64,000 nt of DNA, from NCBI RefSeq assembly GCF_030052815.1, contig NC_079503.1, positions 49,456,735-49,520,734 on the forward strand, written 5' to 3'. Made by a program: the position numbers and the translations under genes. The stretch comes from Hevea brasiliensis (taxonomy: Eukaryota > Streptophyta > Magnoliopsida > Malpighiales > Euphorbiaceae). The notes beneath the pieces are model-generated. The model was not told the DNA's origin, searched no databases, and saw only the letters and a program-made list of their open reading frames with translations. Shown one piece after another: positions 22,681 through 35,120 of this stretch. Every line of letters begins with the position of its first letter. Position 1 is the stretch's first letter.

Positions 22681-24230
22681 TTAGTTTCTGAATAGCTGTG
22701 GATGCTATCTCCTCATGTCCTTTTCACATTTCCAAGTAGCTTCCTAGCCTGAATGATGGTTCCGCAGCACTTTAACCAGGTGTATCTATTTGTTCCTCAG
22801 CTACTTCACCTCATATGCCAGAATTTCTATGGGTTCTTCATCATATGAGAGGTCTGGATTTACCTCAATCTCTTCAACTGATAGTACATGAGATGGGTCA
22901 AATCTGTACCTCTTTAACATGGACACATGGAAGACACTGTGTATCCTTTCTAGCTCTGGAGGTAATGCTAACCGATATGTCAAAGGACCCACTCTCTCCA
23001 GAACCTCATATGGTCTGATAAAGCGAGGACTCAGTTTCCCCTTTCTGCCAAATCTCATAATCCTCTTTCCAAGGAGAAACTTTAAAGAATACCTTATCAC
23101 CCACCTCATATTCAATGTCATTCCTCTTTAGATCAACATAGGACTTCTGACAGTCCGATGCAGCCTTGAGTCAATCTCTAATCAATCTAATCTTTTCCTC
23201 TGTCTGCTGAATAATTTCTGGCCCAATCATCTTTCTTTCACCTACTTCATCCCAACATAGTGGAGTTCTGCACTTCCTGCCATACAAAGCTTCATATGGA
23301 GGCATCCCAATGCTTGATTGGTAGCTATTGTTATAAGCAAACTCAATCAAAGGCAAGTGTGTATCCCAACTACCTTCAAACTCAATCACACAAGCCCGTA
23401 GCATATCCTCCAATATCTGAATTACCCTCTCAGACTAGCCATCTGTCTTTGGGTGGAATGCTGTGCTGAAGTTCAATCTAGTTCCTAGGACTCTCTGAAG
23501 ACTATCCCAGAATCTAGAAGTGAACCTGGGATCTCTATCAGATACAATCAATACTAGCACTCCATTAAATTTTACAATCTCATATATGTATAATCTGGCC
23601 AATCTTTCCAAGCAATAGTCCATCCGGACTGGCAAAAAGTGAGCAGGTTTAGTTAGTCTATCAACTATAACCCATATTGTCTCATGACTATTCTGTGTCC
23701 TCGGAAGTCCCATTACAAAATCCATAGTTATTAGTTCTCATTTACACTCTGGTACTGGCAATGGATGTAACAAACCTGCTGGTACTTGATGTTTTGCCTT
23801 TACTTACTGAAAATTTAGGTATTTGGAAACAAAATCAACTATAACCCTCTTCATACCCATCCACCAGTAATGCTTTTTCAGCCCTCTGTACATTTTGGTT
23901 CCACCAGGGTGCATAGCAAAAAGAGACTCATGTGCTTCCTTCATAATGATCTGTCTCAAGTCAACATCATTAGGAATGCACATTTTGCCCTGATGTAGTA
24001 GTAAACCATCATTTCTCAAAGAAAATTCAGGTTTCTTGCTCTGCTGGACTTCTTTCAGTAGCTTCTGATATTTATCATCACTCTGAGCAGCCATTCTGAT
24101 CTGATCAATCAACACTGGCTGTACATACCATGCAACTATTTTCTGTCCCTCATCATCAATATCCAAACTAGCATGCTGTGCTTTCAATTCATGTATCATG
24201 GACGAAGGAGAAACTCTGAGACTTGCCATA
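22681..24230 (-). pseudogene. pol: Integrase and chromodomain of element C, broken
   Basis: The zinc domain keeps EAHESLFAMHPGG with both His, but the cysteine pair region reads KYLNFQ instead of KCLTCQ, so both Cys are lost. The core shows [22 protein letters not shown] and, after a stop at a Gln position, [12 protein letters not shown] with the Glu kept. [19 protein letters not shown] follows. A frame change near 23130-23170 precedes the SH3-like segment [18 protein letters not shown]. The chromodomain lies just before the TAA at 22681-22683. Confidence 0.9.
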
Positions 24231-25404
24231 GTCTTGCGACTTAAGGCGTCAGCCACCACATTTGCTTCGGTTGATAGTCTATTAAACAATCATAGTCTTT
24301 AATAAGTTCTAACCATCTCCTCTGCCTCAAATTCAATTCCTTCTGGGTGCCCAAATACTTCAAGCTCTTATGATCTGTGTAAATGTAGCATTTCTCCCCA
24401 TACAAATAGTGTCTCTAGATCTTCAGAGCAAAAACAATAGCTGCAAGCTCCAAATCATGTGTTAGATAGTTCCTCTCATGCGGTTTTAGCTGGCGTGATG
24501 CATAAGTAATGACATTTCGATCTTGCATCAGTACACAGCCTAACCCATTGTGAGAAGCATCACTATAAAATATGTATTCTTTACCTGGTGTAGGTAAAGT
24601 AAGAACTGGAGCTTCAGTCAAACACCTCTTTAACTCATCAAAACTCTGCTGGCATTTATCTGTCCACAGAAATTTTAAATCTTTCCAAAGCAGCTTGGTC
24701 AGTGGAGAAGCTAAAATAGAAAATCCTTTCACAAACCAACGATAATATCTAGCTAAACCCAAAAAACTGAGAATTTCTGTGATATTCCTGGGTGGCTTCC
24801 AATTAAGGATAGCTTCTACCTTGCTGGAATCTACATTGATCCCTTCAGCTGACATAACATGTCCCAAGAAAGAGATTTCTTTTAGCCAAAATTCACATTT
24901 CGATAATTTGGTGTATAGTTGTTTCTCCCTTAAAGTCTGCAGTGCAATCCGCAGATGTCTGTCATGCTCTTTTGCATTCCTCAAATATATCACAATATCA
25001 TCATTAAACACCACCACAAACTGGTCGAGATATGGTCTGAAGATAGTGTTCATCAGATCCGTAAAAGCAGCTGGAGCATTTGTTAACCCAAATGGCATTA
25101 CTAGAAACTCATAGTGGCCATATCGAGTTCTGAAAGCAGTTTTTGGAATACTATGCTCTTGCACTTTCAACTGATAATAACCAGATCACAAATCAATTTG
25201 GGAGAATACAGCTGCACCCTTCAACTGATCAAACAGATCATAAATGTGAGGCAATGGATATCTGTTCTTTATTGTCACCTTATTCAACTGCTGGTAGTCA
25301 ATACATAAGTAGAGAGTGCCATCTTTCTTCTAAACAAACAATACTGGCGCTCCCCAAGGTGACACACTAGGGCGGATGAAGCCCTTTTCAAGTAGTTCTT
25401 GCAA
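24231..25404 (-). pseudogene. pol: Reverse transcriptase and RNase H of element C, longest open frame in the window
   Basis: Positions 24415-25170 hold an uninterrupted frame of 251 codons covering the RT palm through the start of RNase H. RT shows [18 protein letters not shown] (the DD pair kept, the preceding Ile changed to Asn), [20 protein letters not shown] and [10 protein letters not shown]. RNase H shows [15 protein letters not shown] with its Asp intact. Upstream, [17 protein letters not shown] is in the same region after breaks near 25330 and 25190. Downstream the frame shifts between 24415 and 24289. Confidence 0.9.
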
Positions 25405-26090
25405 CTATACCTTCAACTCCTTCAACTCTGCTGGTGCCATTCTGTATGGTGTTATGGAGATTGGATCCACACTATGCATAACATTAATTTCAAACTGCAC
25501 TTTTCTTTCCGGAGGTAATCCTGGTAATTCATCAGGAAACACATCTGCAAAGTCATATACTGTAGGGATGTCCCTCAATACTGGGCTCCCCACTTGAGTG
25601 TCTACCACATGTGCCAAGTAGGCTTCACACCCCTTTCTGATCATTTTTCTAGCTAGTGCAGCCGAAATGATGTTTGATGGTAATAGCTGCCTCTCCCCAT
25701 GCGCAAAATGATATCATAATTTCTGAAGGGCATTTCAATGAGATCAGATAAAAAAGTATGTCCTTGGATCACCAAAGGACAATCTCTATACATTCTATTA
25801 ACCCTGACCTCTTGTCCTAGCGGACTTGTTACTAGCACCTCAAAGTCCATTTTTGTACATGAAACAGCAATGCAATCAATGATGCTATCACTCACATAAG
25901 AATGGGTAGAACCCGGATCAAATAACACAAATAAATCTTGATTAGAAGTTGAGAAGGTACTAGCCACAACATCAGATGTCTCAGCCTCTTCTCTCTTTCT
26001 TATTGCATAGACTCTAACTGGAGCATTACCTTGCTCTAATTGATTCACTGTGCCTTGACTGCCTGCTGGACTACCTCTACCCCTGCCTCT
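25405..26090 (-). pseudogene. Protease and linker of element C
   Basis: The active-site loop is FDPGSTHSY with the catalytic Asp intact, the best preserved protease among A, B and C. EVRVNRMYRDCPLVIQGH and the flap follow. Near 25700 the sequence between YDIILRMG and the SAALARKMIRKG linker is deleted: the MDWLARHHAMIDC segment present in A and B is missing, which destroys the C-terminal lobe. A frame change at 25644-25653 follows. Confidence 0.86.
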
Positions 26091-27228
26091 ACCTCTGCTA
26101 GGTGGTTGTGAACCTCTGGTGACAAGATTTTGAACTGACCCTTCAACAGCAGTAGGAGGTGGTCCAACTCTGCGAGTACTGGTGCAGTCTTTGGCAAAGT
26201 GCCTTGTGCCTCCACAGTTATAATAGGCTCCTATGGCCTTGTAGCACACCCCACCATGATTTCTTCCACAAGTTTCACATTGGCGGGAGGGTAGGAACTT
26301 CTGGTACTCTACTCACCAGATGGAGGAGGTTTCTGTCTCGAATATCTTCCCCTACCAGACTTCTTTACCACTTCTGCTGTGTCTCCCATGGTTCTTCCTC
26401 TTTCCAATAAGACCACTAGAACTCTGTTCTACTGACTTTCCCTCTTTTTCTGTCTTCTCTGATTTCTTTTTCTCAGGGGCCGCTTCAGATTCAATTCTTT
26501 CTAATTATAGTGCTTGAGAAATAAGCTCAGAGAAGTTGTTATGTTTGAATTCGACCACTTGTAATCTGATACTGGGCTTCAAGCTAGTTTCAAACCTTTT
26601 ACACCTTTCCTTCCTGGTAGTATGGAGACTCCCTGCATAGTGGCTCAAGCGAGAAAATTCTCTTTCATATTCAGTCATCGATCTACTCCCCTGTTTCAGA
26701 CTTAGGGAAGTCTTGTAGCTTCTGGTCCACATAAGCATCAGGGACATATTTTTATCTGAACTCCCATAGAAAATCATTCCATGTTAGCACTGAAGGTTCT
26801 ACCAAACTATGGGGAATGGTTTTCCACTAGTCATATGCATCCCCCTGTAGCAGAGACACTGAATATTCAAATCTGAGCTCCTCTATACAATGTAGCTTCT
26901 TTAACACCCTATCCATTCTCTCTAACCACTGTTTTGCCTCAAGAGGATCTACTGTCCCCTTGAACTCAGTAGCCCTATATTTCATCAATTTGTCATACTA
27001 CCTAGCAGAAGACTATGGTTGTACCACAAGTGTCTGCAGTGGGACTTGAGTAGGCATATTACTAGCCATTTGTTGGAACATTGCAGCCATCTGCTGAGCG
27101 AACTGAGCAAGGAACTGCGGTACTGAGGGGGCTGGTGCTGCTGATCCACTAACATTGTGTAGGGCTGGGACATCTCCTTGTACCTCAGCCTCTATTGATT
27201 GATCGACTGAACGATCACCCTCTTCCAT
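26091..27228 (-). pseudogene. gag: gag of element C, broken
   Basis: The ATG at 27228-27226 gives MEEGDRSVDQSIEAE, matching A and B. Capsid sequence follows with AQFAQQMAAMFQQM. Several breaks occur: a TAG at a Gln position after TLVVQP, a frame change between 27013 and 26777, and further stops. EYEREFSRLSHYAGSL is readable at 26505-26777. The zinc knuckle reads AYYNCGGTRHFAKDC, so the first Cys is Tyr. The Arg- and Gly-rich stretch GRGRGRGSPAGSQG precedes the protease. Confidence 0.88.
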
Positions 27229-27397
27229 AGTCAATTCGATGATCTTAGACCTCCTGAACAAATAACACAAGGAGATTTTCTCCCGTTAATGCATATTTAT
27301 AATATAATGTACTGTATGTGTCAAACAATGACATTGAGCAGTTGTACTATGAAGAAAAAATAGTCAAATTACAGGTGAAAATAGAATTGAAAAACTA

Positions 27398-27409
27398 GCT
27401 CTGATACCA
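27398..27409 (-). other. Primer-binding site of element C
   Basis: The plus strand GCTCTGATACCA is the complement of TGGTATCAGAGC, the exact initiator tRNA-Met type site, eight bases inside the LTR end at 27418. Confidence 0.92.
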
Positions 27410-27417
27410 CTAAAACA

Positions 27418-30400
27418 TATCACACCCTACCCCTCCGTAAGGCATAACATGATCCCGTAGTATACCTAATGAATTACCAACTTCGTCTACTGATAATCCA
27501 TTAAATACACTACAAGGGATTTTAAACCTTTTCTTCTTCTTTTTTTTTACAGTTGTGAGCACTATTTACAGGTGTTAAAAAATTTTTAACTGAAGTGAAA
27601 CTAGATAACACATTTGAAGTATTAATAATTTCTGTAAAAATTTTGGCAGAGTGCCATCTATATTTTGAATAAAATAGTTCTTCAAAAACCTGTAAAAAGC
27701 ACTTCAAATATTTTGTTCAATCCTCAAACTCCAATATCCAATCAACACAATAAGTTTCTCAACATTTGCCAACTCAAATCTACAATAATTTTTCAGTATT
27801 TTCAAAAGCTGAGATAAAAGAAATATATCACAATATTTACAAGCCAAAATAATTTAAAGCTTTAGTTTACAACTTTAATGTACAATTTTAATTTACAACT
27901 ACTCAAAACCAAGAACAATATATACATACAGTGAACATACATTACAATACAAAATGCAAAATATGGTATACTCAATATACCCGATGAACACTCAATGTAG
28001 CACTAGCAGCCTAGTTTGCTGCCTTGTCAGTCTATTTACCTGCAATAGCAATGAAAAGCTATCGCTGAGCTAATGTCTTAGTGGTGCACAATATTAACAA
28101 AATGCAACTTTAAATCACAAATCATAACTCATATAAATAGTGGATACTTAAAACCATAGTTAAATTCAAAGGCAGTGAATGTCATAAAAAATTTACACTC
28201 CATTTCATAATATCACAATAAATATTAATAAATAACACACACAGCTTAATCATGTTGCCGAAGTCCAATTCATCCCAAAAGCCGATGGCTAGTGAGGAAT
28301 AACATAGCTAGCTAGCAATAATATGAGTACTCATTCTATTCGTCCTCAACAGGCACACACCTCAACACTTCAGCTAGAGAGGGAATTCAAAGTCAATTCG
28401 TCTCACTAGACAAGCTAGTGAGGAATTCAATCAATATACATGATAGCTGTGTTTTCAAACCATTTACAACGTTCTTTAAGCAATAAGTATCCATCAAATA
28501 TCATTTAAACCAATTTTCACAATTTAAACAATAATAGACAAATTGTCATAATTCATTTCAATTGAAAATTCAAAAGAAATAACTGTTGTGCACAAACCTT
28601 TGATAAATGTCTCTTGGCCCTGACTCAGTGTTTCCTTCCCTTTCCCTGAGTCTTTGCTAACTGAAACACACAATTTGAAGTGTTTCAATACTCATTTAAA
28701 CTGTCTCTAACAAAAAGGTTCAATAATTAATTTATTGAATTCTATTATTTTGCTTAGTCAACCTAAAATATTGACCCTCAATGCACTCTAAGCAAATTAG
28801 GTTTAATGTTATCAATATGTCACATTTTATAGCCCTTTAGTGTTGGTATATGTTACCAAATTCATTTTCAAGTATATTGCATTTTATTGCAATTTGCCAG
28901 ATTTCGGTATACTAATTTGACCTAGCCAGATGACCTAGTTCCCTCGGATTTCGGGTTTTAGTCCAAACTAAAAACTTGTAGTTCTATGTCTTAATGCACA
29001 TGGGGAAAAATTTCAGGTCATTCTGAGTTGTGTAAACCAAGTTATGGTCAATTTACCAATGCTAGACAAAATGTACCAAAATGGTAACTTTAGGTCATTT
29101 TTAGATCACTTTTGGTTCGGCCAGTTTTTGAACCTGAACTTGTGCAAGCTATTTGGCTTGGTTCTGGCCATTTCTGGGCTTTGGTGTCTTCATAAGAATT
29201 GTAGATGTATGACCTATTTTGTGTAAGTTATGGTCAAAACACTAACTACTGCCCAAATGGTGAATTTTCAGGCTTTCAAGTCACTAATCCGGATTTGGTC
29301 ATTTTTCAAGTTACCTTCTAGGCAGAATTTAGGTAAGCTTCCTTCATGAAAGTTGGCAAATTTTGTGCCTAGTTTCACCTCTAATTAGTCTAATACCAAT
29401 TGGAGCCACACACTTAAGGTTCTATGTAAAAACACACATTACCCTACTAGACACTTCTCATCACTTACCAATAACATATTCAACAATTACCAAACTACTT
29501 CCTTCATGCCAATTCTAGTTTGTACCTTACCATTAACACATTTAACAACACATTTTGGTCATTTTGGGCAGCTTGTAACCATTCTCAATATGCACACTAT
29601 AACACAGAATTTTTCAAAGTCCATTTACACCATTTAACCACATGTACATACACCATTTACATACCCAATTCCAAACCATTATACACATATCCATGCTGCC
29701 ATCAATAGCAACATCTTAAACAACCATAAACAAGTAAAAACAAGCTACATATACTGAATTTCCATGGCTGCCAAAATGTACATCTCCATTAAAACATCAA
29801 ACTTCAAAAATTCTTCCATAAATCAACTACCCACAACCTTGGTTACACTTTTAATGAAACAAGAATTGAAAACACTCACTTATCACTTTTGAAGTTCTTC
29901 AAAACCCCACCAAAACTTAACTTTCTTGCTCCCTAATTGCTGCCCAAGTTGTATAGAACAACTTTAGTGAAGAAACCCAGAAGGATTGATGGCTTGATGA
30001 TGGTGGTTTTGCCCTTGCATGGTGGACGACCATGGATGGGAGCTTGGGAGAATTGGTTCGGCAATGAAGAAGAAAAGATGAGGAAGAAGGCTGTTAGTGG
30101 AGGTGGCTGTCCCAAGCTTGGTTATGTGTCAAATGTGATAAGTTAGTCGAGCACTAATGTAGGTTAATGATTATTTATTCCAAAATCTCCAATTTCCTAC
30201 GTTTAACCTCTTTTCTTTTACTATTTAGATTATGTACTACCATTTTAATTTATCATGACATTTTCAAAGTGTAATATCATTTATTTTTAATGGACATTTA
30301 TGTCAAAAGGTAACTCGGGGTGTCAAATGACCACAATGCCCCTATTCGCGTTGCATTCCCGATTTTTCGATAACACCGAGTTTTGTTATTTTCTCGATTT

Positions 30401-30764
30401 CTCATTTTTCTTTGTATTAATTAATTAATTTTTCTTTGATATTTCTAATGATATTTATACTTTAATAGATGTTTTTTTAAGTGCTAAAAATATTTTTCAG
30501 GGTTTCCCACGGTCCAGGGCTGGTCAATGGTCCACGCTGCAACTTCTCGGTACGGTCACCCATCGCTGTGGTTTTCGGCTCGTTTAACTTGGTTACATTT
30601 CATTGCTATTATTTTCCCTTTTTTTTCTTGTATTTTCTTTTCTTGTATTTCATTATTTTATGTCTCCTCACTCATATCTAAGTTTAGTTCTAGGCATCCT
30701 AGCTGTCTGGACAGACACTGTCACTGAAACAGTAGAATGCACTACCGAACATAGGGGTGTTACA
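27418..30764 (-). repeat. 5' LTR of element C
   Basis: It is 3347 bases. The left end reads TATCACACC, one base different from the usual TGTCACACC, so the terminal CA of the element strand is now TA. The right end is GGTGTTACA. It contains GGTATA/TATACC (27965-27981), CTGAG/CTTAG (28065-28081) and the GAAACAC/GTGTTTC stem near 28662-28688. It has no gene. Confidence 0.9.
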
Positions 30765-31384
30765 TCCCTGCTGGTAGAAAGGAGACTTCCAGCATACTGG
30801 CTCAGGTGGTAAAGTTCCCTTTCATATTCTACCACTGATCTACTTCCCTATTTCAGACTTAAGAAGTCCTGTAGCTTCTGGTCCACATAGGCATCTGAGA
30901 CATATTTTTGTCTGAACTTCTGCAGAAAGTCATTCCATGTTAGTACTGGAGGTTCCACCAAACTATGAGGAATGGTTTTCCACCAGTCATATGCATCCCC
31001 CTGTAGTAGTGACACTGAATACTCAAATCTTAGCTCTTTTATGCAGTGTAATTTCTTGAAGACCCTGTGCATTCTCTCCAACCATTGTTCAGCCTCTAGA
31101 GGATCTACTGTCCCCTTGAACTCAGTAGCCCCATATTTAATCAGCTTGTCATATTACCTAGCTGAAGACTGAGGTTGTACCACTGGTGTCTGTAGTGGAA
31201 CTTGAGTAGGCATGTTAACAGCCATCTGTTGGAATATTGCAACCATCTGCTGAGCAAACTGAGCAAGGAACTGCGGTACTGAGGGAACTGGTGCGGCTGA
31301 TCCACTCACATTATGAAGGGCTGAGGCTTCCCCTTGTACCTTAGCCTCTATTGATTGATCGACTGAATGGTCCCCTTCTTCCAT
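30765..31384 (-). pseudogene. gag: N-terminal gag of element B, displaced by element C
   Basis: Read leftward from ATG 31384-31382 it gives MEEGDHSVDQSIEAKVQGE, then AQFAQQMVAIFQQMAV. After a TAA at 31154 comes QWLERMHRVFKKLHC and GDAYDWWKTIPHSLVEP, ending at a TAG (30848-30850) where relatives have the Gln of LSLKQG. The sequence stops at 30765, where C's LTR begins. The rest of gag lies beyond C at 20041-20519. It is the capsid half of the B polyprotein. Confidence 0.88.
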
Positions 31385-31553
31385 AGTCAATTAGAGGATA
31401 TTATACCTCCTGGACAAATAACACAAGGAGATTTCCTCCCGTCAGTGCATATTTATAATGTAATGTACTATAAGTATCAAACAATGACATTGAGCAGTTG
31501 TACTATGAAGAAAGAATATTCAAATTACAGGTCAAAACAGAATTTAAAAACTA

Positions 31554-31565
31554 GCTCTGATACCA
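31554..31565 (-). other. Primer-binding site of element B
   Basis: The plus strand GCTCTGATACCA is the complement of TGGTATCAGAGC, the initiator tRNA-Met type, eight bases from the LTR end at 31574. Confidence 0.92.
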
Positions 31566-31573
31566 CTAAAACA

Positions 31574-34500
31574 TGTAACACCCTACCCCTCCATAAGGCA
31601 TAACATGATCCCGTAGTATACCTAATGAATTACCAACTTCGCCTACTGATAACTCATTAAATACACTACAAGGGATTTTAAACCTTTTCTTATTTCTTTT
31701 TACAGTGGTGAGCACTTATGACAGTTGTAAATTTTTTTTTTTTTTTTAAACTGAAGTAAGCTAATTAACAAATCTGAATTATCAATAATTTCTGTAAAAA
31801 TTTTGGCTGAGTGCCATCTGTATTTAGAATAAAACAGTTCTTCAAAAACCTGTAAAAAGCACTTCCAATATATTTGTTCAATCCCAAACTCCAATATGGC
31901 TTAACGCAAATCAATTTTCTCAACATTTGTCAAACTTAATTCAACATCAATTTTTTAGTGTTTCCAAAAGCTGAGATAAGAGAAATATGTCACAATGTTT
32001 TTACAGGCCAAAATAATTTACATTTTTAGTTTACAACTACTCAAGACCAAGTACAATATATACATACAGTGCACATACATTATAATAAAAATTACAAAAA
32101 TATGGTATACTCAATATACCCGGCGAAATCTCAAAATATAGCACAAGCAGCCTACTCTGCTACTCTGTCTATCTATCTACCTGCGACAGCAATGAAAAAG
32201 CTATTGCTGAGCCAATGTCTCAGTGGTGCACAATATTAAGAAAATGCAATTTAAAACCATAAACCATAAATCATATAAATTGTGGATACTTAAAATCATA
32301 GTTAAATTCAAAAGACAAAGAATGTCATAAAGAATTTAAACTCCATTTCACAATATCACAATAAATATCAATAAATCACACACACAGCTTAATCATGATT
32401 CCATAGTCCAATTCTTCCCAAAAGCCGATAGCTAGTGAGGAATAACATAGCTAGCTAGCAAATAAATGAGTACTCATCCTATTTGTCCTCAACAGGCACA
32501 CACCTCAACACTTCAGCCAGAGAGGGAATTCAAAGTCAATTCGTCCCACTAGACAAGCTAGCGAGGAATTCAATCAAATATAAATGATAGCTATGGTTTC
32601 AAACCATTTGCAATATTTTTCAAGTAATAAGTATCCATCAAATTTCCATTCAAACAATTTCCCACAATTTAAAATAATAACATACAAATTGTCATAATTT
32701 ATTTCAATTGAAAATTTAAAAGAAATAACTGTTGTGCACAAACCTCTGAAGAGTAACCTCTTGGCCCTGACTCAGTGTTTCCTTCCCCTTTCCTAAGTCT
32801 TTGCTAACTGAAACACACAATTTAAAGTGTTTCAGTACTCATTTAAAATGTCTCTAACAATAAGGTTCAACAATTAATTTATTTAATACTATTGCTTTCC
32901 TTAGTCAACCTATAATGTTGACCCTTAATGTACTCTAGGGGAATAAATTTTAATGTTACCAATATGTCACATTTTATAGTCCTTTAGTATTGATACATGT
33001 TACCAAATTCATTTTCAAGTGTATTGCATTTTATTGCAATTTATTGGATTTCGGTATGCTATTTTGACCTAGCCATGATGACCTAGTTCCCTCAGTTTTT
33101 GGTTTCTAGGCTGACTTACAAACTTGTAGGTCTATGTCATAGTGAACTTTTGCCACAAATTTTAGGTCATTTCGAGTTTACTAGACCAAGTTATGGTCAT
33201 TTAACTATTGCTGGTCAGATTGCACTAAAATGGCAAACTTAGGCCATTTTTAGGTCATTTCTGGTTCCGACAGTTTTTATACCTGACATTTTGCAAGCAT
33301 TTTGACATGCTTATGGTCATTTTTGGGTTTTAGTGTCTTCATAAGAGTTGTAGCTCCATGTCTAATCTATCCATAGTAAAACTATCAGGTCATTTGGACC
33401 TGTTTTGAGTGAGTTATGGCAAAAACACTAACCGCTGTCCAAATAGTGAATTTTCAGGTTTTCAAGTCACTAATCCGGATTTGGTCAATTCTCATGTCAC
33501 TTTTTGGACAGAATTTGGGTAGGCTTTCTTCATGAAAGTTGGCACATTTTGTGCTTTGTTTCACCTCCAATTGACCTCATACCAATTGGAACCACACACT
33601 TAGGTTTATAGGCTCATTTGCACACTGCCCTCTACATGCCTTTCAAACACCAAACCAAACACACATTCACCAAGTATATCCTCACTTCTCCAAACCATTC
33701 TGCATTTGGCACAAACCATAACCATTCATTACTTTACATTATAGGTCAACTTGGATAGAATATAACAATTTCACAATGCACCAAATGCAACTATAATTCA
33801 CAAGGTCCAAACCCTACAATGTATACACATAAACACTCCTAATTATTACACATTTATTCTCTACTCAACCATACACATAAGCTGCCACTTTTATTACCAT
33901 AATTCAACAACCTTTTCATGAATTTAAACACTTCAATCTTCATCATGAGGCTGCCAAAAAAATACACATACACATCAAACTTCCATTTTTACTTTTCAAG
34001 CTTACCATTCAAACTTTATAAATAGAAATCAACTTCAATACATTTAAACACTTAAATCAATACCCCAAATCATCCAATACATGAAGAAAACAAGTTCACA
34101 TATTGAACTTCCATGGCTGTCGAAATGGAGCTTAACCTAACTCATCAAAACTTCAACTTTTCTTCCATAAATCAACTCTCTACAACCTTAGTTACAATTT
34201 TAATGAAACAAGAAATGAAAACAACCACTTACCTCTTTTGAAGCTTCTTAAAAACTCACCAAAACCTATCTTTCTTGCTCCCTAATTGCTGCCCAAGTTG
34301 TATAGAACAACTTTAGTGAAGAAACTTAGAAGAATTGATAGTTTGATGATGGTGGACTAGCCATTGCATGGTGGACGGCCATGGGAGACTTTGGAGAAAG
34401 CTTGGTTCGACAATGGAGAAAAAAGAATGAAGAAGAAGGTTGTTTAGTGGAGGTGGCTGTCCAAAGCTTGGATATGTGTCAAATATCATAAGTTAGTGGA

Positions 34501-35120
34501 GCACTAATGAAAATTATAATAGTTGTTTATTCAAAGTTTTCAAATTTTGCAAGTTTGCCTCATTACTTCCACTATTTACATTATGTACTATATTTTTATT
34601 TTTCATGATATTTTCAAAGTGTAATGCTACTCATTTTTAATGGACATTAAGGTCAAAAGTCAACTCGGGGAGTCAATTGACCACAATGCCCCTACTCGGA
34701 TTGTGTTCCCGATTTTTTGGTAACACCGAGTTTTGTCATTTTTTTGATTTCTCGTTTTTCTTTATACTAATTAATTAATTAATTTTCCTTTGATATTTCT
34801 AATGTTATTTATACTTCAATAGATGTTTATTCAAGTCTTAAAAATATTTTCCAGGATTCCCCGCAGTCTAGGGCTAGTCAACGGTTTACACCGTAACTTA
34901 CCGGTCCGGCTACCCATCGCTACGGTTTTCAGATCGTTTAACTTAGTCATATTTCATTGATATTATTTTTCCTTTGTTTTTCTTGTACTTTTCTCTATTG
35001 TTTTTCAATATTTTATATCTCCTCGCTAATATTTAAGTATAATTCTAGGCATCCTAGCTGTTCGGACAGACACTGGTCATCGGAACAGTAGAATGCACTA
35101 CCAAACATAGGGGTATTACA
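31574..35120 (-). repeat. 5' LTR of element B
   Basis: It is 3547 bases, from TGTAACACCC to GGTATTACA on the plus strand. It pairs with the LTR at 13021-16532 through most of its length. It carries GGTATA/TATACC (32104-32120), CTGAG/CTCAG (32207-32223) and CTGAAACAC/GTGTTTCAG (near 32808-32836). It has no gene. Confidence 0.92.

Larger units (their letters stand above)
20520..30764 (-). mobile_element. Element C, minus-strand chromovirus nested in gag of element B
   Basis: On the minus strand it has a 5' LTR (27418-30764), primer-binding site (27398-27409), gag start (27228), gag-pol to a stop at 22681, purine tract (about 22637-22647) and a 3' LTR (20520-22633) lacking its last 1.27 kb. The interior is 4.78 kb. 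The target duplication cannot be checked, because the left boundary was deleted together with some of B's gag. Confidence 0.9.
13021..35120 (-). mobile_element. Element B, minus-strand chromovirus with element C inserted in its gag
   Basis: Read on the minus strand, B has a 5' LTR (31574-35120), primer-binding site, gag start (31384), the C insertion (20520-30764), the rest of gag and pol (20519 down to 16587), a purine tract and a 3' LTR (13021-16532). The two gag parts face each other across C, but about 100 bases of gag and about 1.27 kb of C's 3' LTR are missing at the 20519/20520 junction. Near-matching flanks TTTGA and ATTGA mark its insertion into the 3' LTR of A. Confidence 0.88.
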
